From contig CM053801.1 of NCBI GenBank assembly GCA_028671895.1, forward strand, positions 38,692,836 through 38,756,835: DNA of 64,000 bases, written 5' to 3'. Position numbers and translations under genes: made by a program. Position 1 is the stretch's first letter. Each line of letters opens with the position of its first letter. The notes below the pieces were generated by a model. It did no database searches. It saw only the letters and a program-made list of their open reading frames with translations, and was not told the DNA's origin. Shown here in pieces: positions 1 through 12,153 of the stretch. Source of the stretch: Oenanthe sinensis (Eukaryota; Streptophyta; Magnoliopsida; Apiales; Apiaceae).

Positions 1-1067
1 CTATGATTCTAAGATTAATGTTATCATCAAATCACATGTAGATTCCTAACATCATCATTCTCCCCCTTAGTTGAGTTGGCAACTGCAGGGTTTATGAATT
101 TGGCCTCAAACTCCTTCAACCTATCAAAGTCAGCCTGGAACCCTCCATACATGCATTTCTCAAAGTTGTCCATCTTGGCCACCAGCTTCAGTTGCCACAT
201 TTTTTGATAGTTTAGACACCTTCTTTGAAAGGGATTTCAACCTTCCATCAACTTGTTTAGTTGAAACTTTGGATTTACGGGCTTTGAGGGTTCTCATATA
301 CTCTTGTTTTTTCTGGATGATCTCATCATCCCTCACATACTCACACTCAAGGCCTAATGCCCTAGATTTTTTGGTTCCCTCTTTTATTTCTTGGCCATGT
401 TCAAGGCCCTCTCCTTTTGCTAGGGTTTTTCTCCGCCTCTCTACTTATCATGAATAGAGCTTCATAAGAATCAAGATTCCTGGGAACATCTTCAATAGAA
501 CGTAGAACATAACTCAAATAATGTTCTCCCCCTGAGAATGTGATTCTTCTTCTTTTTCTTCTTCTCCCCTTCAGATGAACAATGGAAGTGTCAATTCTTT
601 TCTATACATCCCACTTGGATGAAGAATCCTCTACTGGCAACTCCTTTCAAGTATAGGATACACTTTCTTGATTCTCCCATAAGGATCAGAAGAATCTTTT
701 TTTTCTTGTTTAATTCTCTCTCTAAGGTTATTAACTTCTCCCCTGAGGATACGAAGATAAGACTTTCTCATTTTTCTTGTCTACTAAATTCTCCCCCTTA
801 GATGAGGAATCATCTACTGAACCATAATTTTCTCATGGCTTATTTTCCAAAGAAGGTTTTCATCTCTCATTGATTGGGAAAATATAGTAGCTTTTCTTTC
901 AGAAGTAGCAAGTAGCAAGGGTAAATGTTTGGTCTATGGTTTCCTCACTTCTACTATGTTCTGTTTACACTTAAGTGTCGAGCACTTTGAAGTGTTTCAC
1001 TCTTTCTCTCCATATCTCTCACTCAAGTATATCTCTCCCTCACTTTCACTTAAGTGATTCTCTCTCA

Positions 1068-1303
1068 CACTTTCATTATGCATTCCAAATATAGCCTTCG
1101 GTGCCTGCAAGTGAAATCCATCAATTCATTTATATTCTCATCACCTGATTCATCAAAATGAACTGAATCACTATCAAGTGGAGAATTTCCTCGTAGAAGT
1201 GTTCTTGATCTATCATACATAAGCATTGTCTCAGTACCAGACTCAATAGCTTTTGCTAAATCACTGTCTAGTGGGGCCTCACCTCTTTGAGATGGGTTAT
1301 CCC
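1068..1303 (-). pseudogene. Env-like open frame remnant of the left-edge element
   Basis: Read on the minus strand this is about 78 codons open to a TGA near 1068. It is acidic and contains two related blocks, GEAPLDSDLAK and GNSPLDSDSVH, about 36 residues apart. No catalytic motif is present. The position, between the element's 5' LTR and the window edge, and the low-complexity charged composition fit the uncharacterised env-like part of Sireviruses. It could equally be some other non-conserved retrotransposon ORF. No start codon can be assigned. Confidence 0.35.
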
Positions 1304-2267
1304 AAGATTTTAAAATATGTTAGGGAATCCTGCCTTGTTCTATCAAGGGGTTGCCTCACACCTTCTCCGTAAATGGGAGGTGGAAATTCCTTTTAGAAAT
1401 GTTCCTTCCAGGAGAGGCGACGTAGTAGGCAATGTAATGAATGACAATTTAGAGCCTATGTTTCACTCGTAACCCAGTGACAGGAATTTTGTGTAAAATA
1501 CCCTACTTGACTCATCCAAAGAATTCTTTCCAAGTAGTTGCCTCTCAAGCCCAAATAAATCTGAAAAAGAGATCTCCCTTTTGGGATGCAGAAGCTTAAA
1601 TTCTGTTTGAGGTAGATACCTTGGACAATGTAATTTATGGAAAATTAAAGTCTGTATCTCCTATGAATGCATATTCCTCTCACTGTGTACGCCTTGCAAT
1701 GTCTGCCTAGAATTTATCTATTTAGGCTTAACATCAGTGTGAGTGCCAGTGGTGTGCTTGATTCATTACAAGGTGCTCTGGCTGATGAGCGAATTTCAAT
1801 GGACTCACCCTGTTGAGAGAATGATTCCAGAGACAGTTTTATTGCCTTTTCAGCTCTACATCGTTTTGAGAAGATGCTGATGAGCTTACAATTACCTCAG
1901 TTATATACTAGTTTTCTTCTCTAGAGGTAGAGTTGTGGGTGCACTTCCGACCTCATCCCTATTTGCTGCATCAAATGCAGTTTCTCCCTTATTACCCTCT
2001 AACTTACACGAGTTCCTTATATCTCCAATGATTAATATATGGAAGTGGATGAATTAGTATTTGGTATTATGGCCTGGGTAAGAGATTGATGGATTTTCAA
2101 CCTTTTGGCCAACTTCTAAAGCCACTAGGGACTAAACGGATAGAGTCAACAAATAGATAAGCATCTTAACTTTCCAAACTTATTTTTCATCTCAAAGAGA
2201 AGGAAAAATATGAGCAGGAATGGTAATAAATTGCATTAAATTGCATTAAAGCACTTTAAATTTAAAA

Positions 2268-2668
2268 AATAAATTTATTTAATTTAAATTTATAAAATAA
2301 ACTTATTTAAATTAAGTTTATAAAATAAACTTTTTCAAGTTTAAATAATAAACTTATTTAAATTAAATTTATAAAATAAATTTATTTTAAACAAAATTTA
2401 TAAAGTAAATTTATCTAAATTTAAATTTATAAAATAAAATTATCTAAACAAATTTAAATTATAAAAGTAAATCTATTTAAATTTAAAGAATAAATTTATT
2501 TAATTTAAATTTATAAAATAAACTTATTTAAATTAAATTTATAAAATAAACTTTTTCAAGTTTAAATAATAAACTCATTTAAATTAATTTCATAAAATAA
2601 ATTTATTTTAAATAAAATTTATAACATAAATTTATCTAAATTTAAATTTATAAAGTAAATTTATTTAA
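2268..2668. repeat. AT-rich tandem duplication, period about 221 bp
   Basis: The block starting at 2268 recurs at 2489 with few differences. Both copies are built from smaller AAATTTATAAAATAAA-type units. It lies directly inside the primer-binding site of the left-edge element, where the untranslated leader would be. Confidence 0.75.
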
Positions 2669-2756
2669 CAAGGCCTTTAGACATTCAGAGTTCAAACAGA
2701 TTCGGTACCCTAAGTTTTACTGGACTGCGAATCTTGATTTGTATATCAATTAGCTT

Positions 2757-2768
2757 GCTCTGATACCA
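2757..2768 (-). other. Primer-binding site, initiator tRNA-Met type
   Basis: The minus strand reads TGGTATCAGAGC, the complement of the 3' end of plant initiator tRNA-Met. It sits 2 bp inside the LTR boundary at 2771, which fixes the element as minus strand with its 5' LTR on the right. Confidence 0.85.
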
Positions 2769-2770
2769 AT

Positions 2771-3736
2771 TGTTGGATCCCGAAAGTATCGTAGAAGGGG
2801 GGTTGAATGCGATACTGACAATAATTTTAAATTCTTTTCAGAATTTGTGGAATTAAATTATTGTTTTATCTGAGGGTTCGAGTTCTTATAGTGTTTAGGA
2901 AACTGACTTACTAGATTTCTATTTTCATAATTAAACATTTAAGATCTAGAAAATTAGTAAGTAAGTAAACAAGATTCAAGTTAAATACGTATATTAAACT
3001 TGAAAGGGTGTTACAATATTCAGTATAATAAACATTAATTCCTATAACAGATTTGACATGAATTGTTCTACTTAAGGAATTAAACTCAAACCAGCACAGA
3101 AAGTCTGTGAATATGACGTTGCAGACAAATTGCTGAATTTGAATATTTTTCTACTTCTAAAAAATGAAGCCCCTGGCCTCATATTTATAGAGGTGGAAAG
3201 TTGATATGACTTTCTTGATCAAGACATTTTTCAGACAATTTTTAAGCCTTCAGACCTTTGAAAAAATCATGGGTATGATTTTTTATGGTCGGTATGACCT
3301 TTCAGAAATTCGGTATGACTTTCTGATTTAGCTTGGTATGACTTTCTGAATTCTTGCTCGGTGCAACTTTTTTAAATTAGCACCAGCATGACCTCTATAA
3401 ATCGGTATGACTTTCCAGAATTCTATTCGGTATGACTTTTTCTTTTGCTCTCGGTATGACTTTCAATTTGAAAAGAAAAAGGGGCCTATTTCGTCTTATT
3501 ATAGAAATGCTCCATAGAAATACTTTTAGACTCGCACAACTTATATTCTTTGATTAATAAATAATTAAATCTTTCTATAGTAGGCATTTAAAATCTTCTG
3601 TATCTTATGAACTCCTTGAGATACTACTCTTTTATTTTACACCGACGCTTAAACATATTAATGAACTTCTTTCAGTGTAGAGTAGCAGTCTTGTCAGAAT
3701 TCTTCTGATATTCTAATTCTTCGTGTCTAGTTAACA
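2771..3736 (-). repeat. 5' LTR with repeated GGTATGACTTTC boxes
   Basis: On the plus strand the LTR begins TGTTGGATCCCG and probably ends CTAGTTAACA, giving TG...CA ends and about 966 bp. The outer end is judged only from the CA, because the other LTR is off-window. Near the inner end is the G-rich GAAGGGGGGTTGAATGCGAT stretch that also occurs in the LTRs at 7774 and 34285. Between about 3190 and 3470 the box GGTATGACTTTC or a close variant occurs roughly nine times. The sequence around 3655-3680 (TTAATGAACTTCTT) is shared with the solo LTR at 9017. Confidence 0.7.
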
Positions 3737-4469
3737 TTTTTCGTCTCGATTCCTTATTCCATTTTTATTATTTACTTCACTTTTTTATTTGAGTTGAGTT
3801 GTCATCTACTTATTATAAATAGGACTAGTCATATGACTTTCAGCATTAGATGGTGTGGTCAAATTATTAGCGGGTCCTCTCATGAAATGTCTTTTGAAGC
3901 TCTAAGCATTTAAGGTAAAGTACATACGGAACATGCATTTTTAGTGGATTTCACTTTATTCCATTGTACCTCTCATTTTTAGACTTCTTTTCCCAATCTG
4001 ATCTTTTGTAGGACAGTTTTTTCCATTTTTCATATATAAAAATATATAATATATATATATATATGTATTTATGTATTTATATACTATATATGTTAATATT
4101 GAAAATATAAAAGTAGTTTTTATTATTAAATATTTTATATACACTAAACTATATATAGTATTTTAAATGTTAATAGAATTTTATATATGTAAATGAATAA
4201 TAATATTATAATACATAAATATAAATTATAAATTGTAATATGAAATAAATTAAAGCAGTTAAAATAATGATGAAATTGAGAAGTTTACGTAAATTGTATT
4301 GACTACAATAGTGTTACATAAAAATTATAAGGCATTTAATCAAAAATACTACTTCTTTTAATTTTTTTTGCAATTTTATTATTTTTTGATTTTTTTTTAT
4401 AAAAATACGGCTTGCAAGTAAAAGTAACCAAATGCAACTTTTTTATATACAATATCTAACCAAATGTAA
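3737..4469. other. AT-rich spacer, no gene seen
   Basis: Contains a short (TA)n run near 4042-4064 and two copies of GCATTTGGTTA-like sequence near 4400-4465. No coding or structural RNA signal was recognised. The right boundary is where RNase H coding sequence of the neighbouring Copia element stops abruptly. Confidence 0.6.
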
Positions 4470-5864
4470 TTCAATCGCTCCACCAGCAAGTAGATAAACA
4501 TAACCTGAAGTAGACTTTCTTTCATCTACATATCCCCCAAAATCAGAATCTGAATATCCAATGACTTCTAGATTGTCTGATTTTCTATAAGTGAGCATAT
4601 AGTCTTTTATTTTCTGCAAATACTGCAAGACTCTTTTCACTGCTTTCCATTGTTCAATTCCCGGATTACTCAAATATCTGCCTAACATTCCAACAATGAA
4701 TGCTATGTCAGGACGAGTACAAAATTGAGCATACATTAGACTTCTAACTGCCGAGGCATATGGTATCTTTTGCATTTCCTCTATCTCAAGTTTATTTTTG
4801 GGACACTGTTTGAGATTAAATTTGTCTCCCTTAGATATGGGTGTATCAATTGATGCACAATCTTTCATGCCGTATCTTTCCAGAATCTTTTCGATATAGC
4901 TCTTTTGTGACAATCCAATAATACCTTGAGAGCGATCTCGATGTATTTGAATTCCTAATATAAAAGAGGCGTTACCAAGGTCCTTCATCTCAAACTGACT
5001 AGTGAGAAATTTCTTGGTATCATTCATTAAGCCCATATCACTACTGGCAAGTAAGATGTCATCAACATATAAGAGAGAAAAAATAAATTTGCTCCCACTG
5101 AACTTGTGATATACAAAATGTTCCACCACATTCATTTTAAAACCATATGATATGATAACATGATGAAACTTATGATACCATTCACGAGAAGACTTTCTAA
5201 GACCGTAGATGGACTTCTTCAATTTACAAACCATAGTCATTGGATCTCCAAAGACAAAGTTTTCTGGTTGCACCATATATATCGTCTCTTTAATATTACC
5301 GTTAAGAAACGTCGTCTTAACATCCATTTGATGTAGCTCTAAGTCAAAATGAGCCACAAGTGCCATAAAAATCCTAAATGAGTCTTTCAAGGAAACTGGA
5401 GAGAAAGTCTCAGTGTAGTCGATACCTTTCTTTTGAGTGAATCATTTCGCAACCAGATGTGCCTCATATCTTTCGATGTTACCACTCGAATCCCTTTTGG
5501 TTTTAAATATCCATTTACAACCAATAGGTTTCGATCCCTTAGGCAATTCGATAAGATCCCAAACGTCATTATCTTTCATAGACCGCATCTCTTCATTCAT
5601 GGCATCTATCCACTTTTGAGAATCAGAATTCTGCAAGGCTTGTTGAAGATTGACAGGGTCATCTTCCCCAATGCCAATTACATCCTCATGTTCTTGTAGA
5701 AAAACAATATAATCATCTGGAATTGCATTCTTTCGTTTTCTAGTGGATCTCCTCAATGGCACTTCTTGAGATTCATGAGGTTGTTGAATTTGCTTAATAG
5801 GTTCCTCATAGGGAGTATCAGTGTTGTCTTGAATCGGAGAGCCTTGAACAATGATAGGTAACAT
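4470..5864 (-). pseudogene. Copia reverse transcriptase and RNase H (broken)
   Basis: The minus-strand reading contains the Copia RT start (QKWIDAMNEEMRSM, WDLIELPKG), the middle (HQMDVKTTFLNGNIKETIYM), the catalytic YVDD in SLLYVDDILLASSD, and RNase H (GYSDSDFGGYVDERKSTSGY). The frame is broken by TGA near 5446, where a Gly codon is expected in the AK-GFTQKKG motif. RNase H lacks its C-terminal part after LLAGGAI because the element is truncated there. It is part of the Copia element whose integrase and gag lie beyond the Gypsy insertion. Identification is secure; activity is excluded by the stop and the truncation. Confidence 0.92.
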
Positions 5865-5934
5865 AATCTGATCATTGTTATGGCAGTGTCATGAATAGAA
5901 TCATGAGTTTCTTCATCAAATACCACACTTTTAC

Positions 5935-6275
5935 CTATATATTACCTCCCAAAATTAACATCTTCAAGAAATCTTGCATTATCAGTCTCAAAGAAGGATC
6001 TAGTAGCGGGATCGTAGAATTTAAATCCACGAGTACATTCTGGATATCCAACAAAATAGCAACTGACCGTCCTAGAGTCCAGTTTCTTTTCATTTGGCCT
6101 ATATGGCCTTGCCTCAGTTGGACAACCCCAAACATGTAAATGCCTTATACTAGCTATTTTCTCAGTCCAAAGTACATAAGGGGTTTTGGCCACTGCTTTT
6201 GTTGGAACTCTGTTAAGGATATAAACTACAGTCTTTAGTGCTTCTCCCCAAAGTGACTCAGGTAAAGAAGAATGA
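5935..6275 (-). pseudogene. Copia integrase, C-terminal part
   Basis: Reads SSLPESLWGEALKTVVYILN, then the RPYRPNEKKLDSRTVSCYFVGYP region typical of the Copia integrase C-terminus and linker to RT. Its N-terminal half is at 15637-16050, separated by the Gypsy insertion. Joining the two across the target duplication restores a continuous integrase frame, which demonstrates the order of insertion. Confidence 0.9.
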
Positions 6276-6280
6276 CTTAT

Positions 6281-7148
6281 TGATAGGTCCATAATTAATA
6301 CATTTTTAATACCTATTTTATGTTTGTTTTTATAATTTTATTAGTTAATTAATTATTTTTATTTTGTTTTGTAGGAAATTAATTAAAATCAGAATTGTAG
6401 CAGAAAAAGGAAAATACAAGGAAGGAGGTGGAGATTACTTGGAGGCAAAGAAAAAGGAGATAAAATCGAATGCTTGTTGGAGAAGAAAAAGGAATAGAAG
6501 GAAATATTTAAAATTAAATTTGTAATCGATATAGAAAACCTACATTATTTTCCCTATATATATGGGTCTCCTCTCTTGTATTTCAAAGACCTGAACCTTG
6601 AACCTTAACTTTGGTTTTAGTTTTCAATAATTAGGAGTAGGAGTAGAGTACTTTTATTTTCTTGCTCTTTCAATACAAACAAGTTTTTATCTCTCAAACA
6701 CTTTTTATGTTATTTGTTATTTGCATGTCTTATATTAGTTGTTTTATTTTCTTGTTCAAGCATGTCTAGCTAATTCTCCATATTATTGTTACTGAATTTA
6801 TTTTTCATAGCTTATGCTTGCTCCATGAAGTTTTGATGGGTTATTGTTAGATAATAAGTTTCATAGTATATGCTTGTCTCGTTAATTGATATTTATTTGT
6901 TCAAGAAAGAGAATTGATTTTTAGGGCAAGTTAGATATTAATTGTGATTAATTGATGGATTCGGATTCCTAGGTTTTTCATATTTATTTGTTCTTATTTG
7001 CTTATTAGGTTAAACAAATCTCATCTCAACATTATTTGTCTAGTCTGCCTGATTTATTTATTAGGGTTTAGAAGTTTCATAGTCTCTGAGGATCGATCTG
7101 TGATTGCTACAATTAAACACTGTGCGCTTGCAGTATTTTTACACATCA
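6281..7148 (+). repeat. Gypsy 5' LTR
   Basis: 868 bp, TGATAGGTCC...TTACACATCA. It contains the putative TATA stretch CCTATATATATGG near 6555, followed by the transcribed region. The 3' copy at 13565 matches throughout apart from scattered substitutions and one large insertion. Confidence 0.93.
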
Positions 7149-7154
7149 AGTTTT

Positions 7155-7172
7155 TGGCGCCGCTGCCGGGGA
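7155..7172 (+). other. Primer-binding site, tRNA-Asp type
   Basis: TGGCGCCGCTGCCGGGGA lies 6 bp after the 5' LTR. It complements the 3' end of plant tRNA-Asp, the usual primer of Athila-lineage elements. Confidence 0.85.
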
Positions 7173-7773
7173 CTATTGGTAATTTTTACTCCTTAATATT
7201 TAATTCTTCGGATTAGTTTCTTGTTTTTCTTTGTATTTTTTTTAGGGATTTGTGAAGCGGAGAAAATTTTGGACAAGAAGATCGTTAGAAGGCATCGTTG
7301 TCTCCTTAGAAATTTTTGGAAAGCACTTTTCGGTATTCCGTATCACCTCTCTAGTTTTGTTTTTTTCCCGCAAATATTTAAAAAAATCTTTAAAAAATAA
7401 ATATTAAATAAAAATTCAAAAAAATTAGTTAGTTATTTGTCTTGTTAAAAACCAATTTGTTGCATCATTCATATCTCACATAGGAGCACATCATCTAGTT
7501 TTTCTTTATTGTATTTTATTTCTTTCCATCTTATAATTGTGGTGATTGCTGGAGGAAAGAGGTACGTACAATTTAGATTAATTCACGTAGTATAGTGCAT
7601 CCATAGTTGTTTATTTTCTCGTTCTTTGTGTGTTGCATTCATTTAATCAATCTTCAGGGTGCCACCCAATACAAGATAAGGTAAGGGATTTCATCACCTT
7701 TTCCTTGGCCCACAAATCACTAATACGTTCATCTTTCATTCCCCTTACCTTAATAAAATCAAGTAGACGTTGG

Positions 7774-9238
7774 TGTTAGGTCCTGGAGATCGTAGAGGGG
7801 GGGTGAATACGATTCCCAAATAAAAATCTGACTTTTATTTATTTTTGGGACAACATAAAAATTACTTTGGTTCAAACCCAGGTACTGTTCATCATCTTCT
7901 TCAACCTCAAGAACACCATTAAAATAACCAAGATAATGAACGGTAAATCATCCAAAACACACAACACAACAAGATCCAAGAATATAACTTTATATTCATT
8001 GAAGTGGGGTAGATGCTACAACAAGTTCAAGAACAAAAGCTCAAGAACACAACAAAGAAATGATTTTTGGCTCCTCTAAAAATATTACAAATTCTAGATC
8101 TAGGAGACAAAAATCAAACATATCTTCTAAACAAGATTTAGCAATGTTTACAATAGAAGAATAGATGAGTGGTGAAACAAAGAAATTCATGGCCCCATAA
8201 TATTCAAGATATGGAGTATGGCCATGGGGGAGAGAAAAATAATTTTTCTCTCTCTCCCCTTTTCTTTTCTCATCCGGATTCCTACAACCACACAACTAGA
8301 AAAACAAGTATGGAAGACTATTATTCAAAGTGAAAAAGGTTACTTTTTCACTTTTTCTTCTTTTGCTCATGTCCACCCAAATCTTATCTTCAAAGTCATG
8401 TGCCAAGCATGCCTTTGGAAATATTTAATGTAAAAGTAATATTTAATAAATATATAAAATATAAATAAAGAATATCTTTATTTATAAAATATATAAATAA
8501 TTAAATAAATACTTTATTTAATTAAATTAAATATTTCCATTCCACTCTTCAATTTGTGTAGACTTCCTTATCCAAATACTTGGCCCCGTATACGTGACTC
8601 CACCACGTCCAAGTATTTGGCCTTCTAATCTGTGAAGCTTTAGTAAGATCCAATCAGATTGTGTCGTCTGTCTCTTATCCATTAGGCTGACATTTCTCCA
8701 ACACTGATTTACCACCTTTGTTGATCCTCCACATGACTCAAGAAAACCAACAACTTTAGAATGATTAAAATCATATTAACCGACGAGAGCTTGCCTCCAA
8801 TGTCCTGACACTTGATGCAACGGTCTGGTTCATAAGTGACTAGTCTTGATAGGGGCTCTTGATTCCGAACATGATTCCACATTCTTCTTTGCAAACCTTA
8901 CTTGTTGCTTCGATTGTAATGCACTAAAATCGTCATAGACTAAGACAATCTTCTGTAGCTTCCACATCCTTGAATAGATGTCAACATTTTTTATTCTCCA
9001 CTGAGGCATGAACATGTTAATGAACTTCTTCCAGTGAGCTTCAAGTCTGTAGATGATCCTTTGATACTTTGTCTTAACTGAACTCTGTGATCCAAGATTT
9101 CTGTGCACCTGCATATTATTACATGTCATGTTCTATTGTTGAGTTATCATCAACCATTACATAGAGATTACATTTAGCATTCTTAGTACACATGAAAGTG
9201 CAGTGAGTTACTTCCCTTCACTCCTATCTCCCCTTTCA
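7774..9238 (-). mobile_element. Solo Sirevirus-like LTR inside the Gypsy leader
   Basis: A 1465-bp segment beginning TGTTAGGTCCTGG and ending CCCCTTTCA, flanked by the perfect 5-bp duplication GTTGG (7769-7773 and 9239-9243). The GTAGAGGGGGGGTGAATACG stretch just inside the left end matches the inner ends of the LTRs at 2771 and 34285. TTAATGAACTTCTTCCAGTG near 9017 matches the LTR near 3657. There is no internal region, so it arose by recombination between two LTRs. Orientation is minus by analogy with the other copies. ORFs inside it are not genes. Confidence 0.9.
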
Positions 9239-9567
9239 GTTGGCCCCTAGGATTTCGCGCTCACTTAGGAAGAGAACCTAAGACGAGACAAATCTTTACG
9301 TATTCTTACTTTTGGTGTCTAGGAAAGCGATAGCTTACCTGGCCAATTTGGATTGGTGTCTAGAAAGGTGGTTAGCCTCTTGGCAATGCTTCCATCTGCC
9401 TGGCCAATCGGTTTGAATATTTTTAGATTTGTGACTCTTAGCATTATCTTAAAGTTAGGAGCAGGTCTAGATTTTCTCTAGGTTAACATAGACATAGGAT
9501 TTTCTTTTGTATTTTTTTTTCGGTGTTTAGTTCTATCTCTTATCTGCTACGTGCTTACTTGTAAGTC

Positions 9568-12153
9568 ATGTCTATTCCACTTAGAGACCGTTGTTATCCC
9601 ACTCGTTCCGCTCAACCCTCATGCATAGTCCTACCAACAGTAAATGGTAATAATTTTGAAATCAAATCTCACCACATTAGCATGTTACTTAGGTTTACTG
9701 GGGTAGAGGGAGATGATCCATATCTTTTTATCCGAGAGTTTGAGGAAGTTTGTGCCCTACAGAAAATTCAACAATTGACTGATGACTCCATTAAATTGAG
9801 ACTTATTAACTTTGCTCTTAAAGAAAATGCTAAAAAATGGTTATATAGTCTACCCATTAATTCTATTTCAACTTGGGAGGGATTTGTAGGCATATTTCTA
9901 AAAAAATATTTTCCAAACCATAAAGCTAACAAACTTAGGAATGAAATCAACCAATTTCAACAAAATCAAAATGAGTCTTTTTGGAAATATTTTGATAGAT
10001 TTAAAATTCTGTTGTCCCAATGTCCTCAACATGGTATAGAACAATGGAGACTTTGTAAAATTCTTTATGAAGCCTTAGATAGCCCAACCACTTCTTTGTT
10101 AGAGTCAATGTGTCAAGGTAAGTTCATGGATAAAAATGAAGAAGAAGCTTGGCAATTTTTTGAGGAGTTAGCTGAAAAAACGATGTTGTGGGAATCAACT
10201 AGGGAACCAAGTCAAGAAATCGAAAAACCTAGCTCATCTAAAGGCATACATGTAATTGGTAGTTCCCTTGCAACTGAAGCTAAGTTAGCTACAATCACTA
10301 GAAGATTAGAAGACTTAGAAACCAACAACGTGTCTTCACAAGTGTCTGTTTGTGCAAACTGTAACTCATATAATCATGTGACAGAAAATTGCCCTGAAAT
10401 TCAACAAGTTAATGTCATATTTCAAGCGAGAGTTATGAATGATCCCTTTTCACCCACATACAACCCTGGTCGGAAAAATCACCCAAATTTCTCATGGAAC
10501 CAAGGTCAATACAATCAGTATAACCAACCCTCTCAACCTGCTTTTCAAAAGCCCAATACTGGTCCATTTCCAACCCAAAATCCTAATTCTTTTTCTGCTC
10601 AAAACTTTGACCCATATCCAAATTCTTTTTCAGTCCCTTTGAATCCTCTTGGTTTTAATGAAACTGATAAGAAAATGAATTTTTTAAAAAAGAGTATTGA
10701 GGCGTTATTGAAATCCCAAGCTAATATAACTCAATCTCAACAGGCTTTCATGCAAACTATGACCCAAGATAGGCAGTTACTAAATTCCAATACTCAAGCC
10801 ATATCTAAACTAGAGGTTCAAATCAGTCAGTTAGCCAACATAATCAGTGAGAGAGAAAAAAACAGATTTCCTAGTCAACCTGAGGTTAATCCTAAATTTC
10901 ATCCAAACCAAAAAGCTCATGAAAATGTGAATTCTGTTATCTCTCTTAGGTCCGGTAATCAATTCAACAATCATGCTGGTCTCAATACTCAAGAGGAAGA
11001 AAAACTCATTTCTGAACCAAATCCTTTACTCTTAAATCCTAGTCTTGACCAATCCTTATTTCCTAAGAATTTTGAAGTAGTAGTGCAATCTAGTGAACCT
11101 TTCAAATCTGATGAACCACCTTCAAAACCCATCTCTGAAAAAGTCTTCAAGCCAAAAGCCCCATTTCCTCAAAGGCTTACTTCAAACAAACAATCCACTC
11201 AATTGGATAAGATTTTGGAAGTTTTTAAACAAGTCAAGATCAACATTCCTCTTTTAGATGCAATTCAACAAATTCCCTCTTATGCTAAGTGTCTAAAAGA
11301 TTTGTGTACTCATAAAAAAACCACTCATGTTCCTAAGAAAGCTTTCCTAACGTCTCTTGTTAGTTCTATCATATCGCATCAAATCCCTGTGAAGTATAAG
11401 GATCCTGGTTATCCTACAATCTCTTGTGTCATAGGTGATACTTTCATTGACAAAGCTTTACTTGATCTAGGAGCTAGTCTGAACCTTCTTCCATTATCTG
11501 TCTATCAAACTTTGGGTTTAGGTGAGCTTAAAAAGACTAATGTCACTCTGCAGTTAGCTAATCGTTCTATCAAAACTCCTAAGGGCATAGTGGAGGATGT
11601 GTTAATTAAGGTTGGTGATTTTGTCTTTCCCGTGGATTTTGTTGTTCTCGAGACCGAACCTGTCAAAATTTTCAAAAATCAAATTCCTATCATTTTAGAA
11701 AGACCTTTTCTTGCTACTTCCAATGCTTTGATCAACTGTAGGAATGGTTCGATGAAACTAACTTTTGGAAACATGAGTCTAGATCTTAATATTTTTAATG
11801 TGGGAAGTCAATCCAATGATCTTTATGACCAACCTGTAGGACTTAATTTCATTAATGACGTTGTTTCATGGTCGAATCTTGAGGATAGTTTGATTGAATC
11901 TTTTCTTGAACATGATATTTTGTTAGAGTATGAGAGTAATAGAGAACTTCATGAGTTGTACCAAAATTTCACTTCTGATGAGATGTTAGATGAATTGAAT
12001 ATCATTTGTTCTAAACATGAAACCCAATTGAAGGATATTGCATTTGAGCCTAGGACCGTTGTTAAGTCTTCTGTAGGTGAGCCACCCCCACTTGATTCAA
12101 AACCATTTCTATCCACTTTTGGTCAGTCCCTTGTAGGTTTCAATGAAACTTGA
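9568..12153 (+). CDS. Gypsy (Athila-like) gag-protease polyprotein, intact
   Basis: 861 codons without a stop. Residues about 75-215 are a retrotransposon capsid domain (KKWLYSLPINSISTWEGF, YFDRFKILLSQCPQHG, EEAWQFFEELAEKTMLWE). A CCHC zinc knuckle lies at 262-275 (CANCNSYNHVTENC). Residues about 300-360 are Asn/Gln/Pro-rich. The aspartic protease has its catalytic motif DLGAS at 633-637, a form common in this lineage, and LERPFLATSNALINC downstream. The ATG at 9568 follows an untranslated leader. The frame ends at TGA 12151-12153, but the same frame continues open for 76 more codons. No RT follows, unlike autonomous relatives. The product would form particles and mature them but could not copy RNA. 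Confidence 0.93.
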   Translation: MSIPLRDRCYPTRSAQPSCIVLPTVNGNNFEIKSHHISMLLRFTGVEGDDPYLFIREFEEVCALQKIQQLTDDSIKLRLINFALKENAKKWLYSLPINSISTWEGFVGIFLKKYFPNHKANKLRNEINQFQQNQNESFWKYFDRFKILLSQCPQHGIEQWRLCKILYEALDSPTTSLLESMCQGKFMDKNEEEAWQFFEELAEKTMLWESTREPSQEIEKPSSSKGIHVIGSSLATEAKLATITRRLEDLETNNVSSQVSVCANCNSYNHVTENCPEIQQVNVIFQARVMNDPFSPTYNPGRKNHPNFSWNQGQYNQYNQPSQPAFQKPNTGPFPTQNPNSFSAQNFDPYPNSFSVPLNPLGFNETDKKMNFLKKSIEALLKSQANITQSQQAFMQTMTQDRQLLNSNTQAISKLEVQISQLANIISEREKNRFPSQPEVNPKFHPNQKAHENVNSVISLRSGNQFNNHAGLNTQEEEKLISEPNPLLLNPSLDQSLFPKNFEVVVQSSEPFKSDEPPSKPISEKVFKPKAPFPQRLTSNKQSTQLDKILEVFKQVKINIPLLDAIQQIPSYAKCLKDLCTHKKTTHVPKKAFLTSLVSSIISHQIPVKYKDPGYPTISCVIGDTFIDKALLDLGASLNLLPLSVYQTLGLGELKKTNVTLQLANRSIKTPKGIVEDVLIKVGDFVFPVDFVVLETEPVKIFKNQIPIILERPFLATSNALINCRNGSMKLTFGNMSLDLNIFNVGSQSNDLYDQPVGLNFINDVVSWSNLEDSLIESFLEHDILLEYESNRELHELYQNFTSDEMLDELNIICSKHETQLKDIAFEPRTVVKSSVGEPPPLDSKPFLSTFGQSLVGFNET

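Larger units (their letters stand above)
1..3736 (-). mobile_element. Partial Sirevirus-like Copia retrotransposon, 5' end
   Basis: A minus-strand LTR element running off the left edge. Its 5' LTR is at 2771-3736 and the primer-binding site lies just inside it at 2757-2768. Inside this are an AT-rich duplicated block and then degenerate coding sequence up to base 1. No gag, integrase or RT motif was recognised. The readable stretches (about 1068-1303, and 70-180 near the edge) look like the charged, coiled-coil-rich env-like region that follows pol in Sireviruses. If so, gag and pol are missing here, as in the element at 34285-40715. The Sirevirus assignment is inferred from the LTR layout, the tRNA-iMet primer site and the env-like region. 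Confidence 0.6.

Noticed and set aside
8041..9129. Several minus-strand ORFs of 60-99 codons.
   Set aside because: They lie wholly within the solo LTR at 7774-9238, whose boundaries are proved by the GTTGG duplication.
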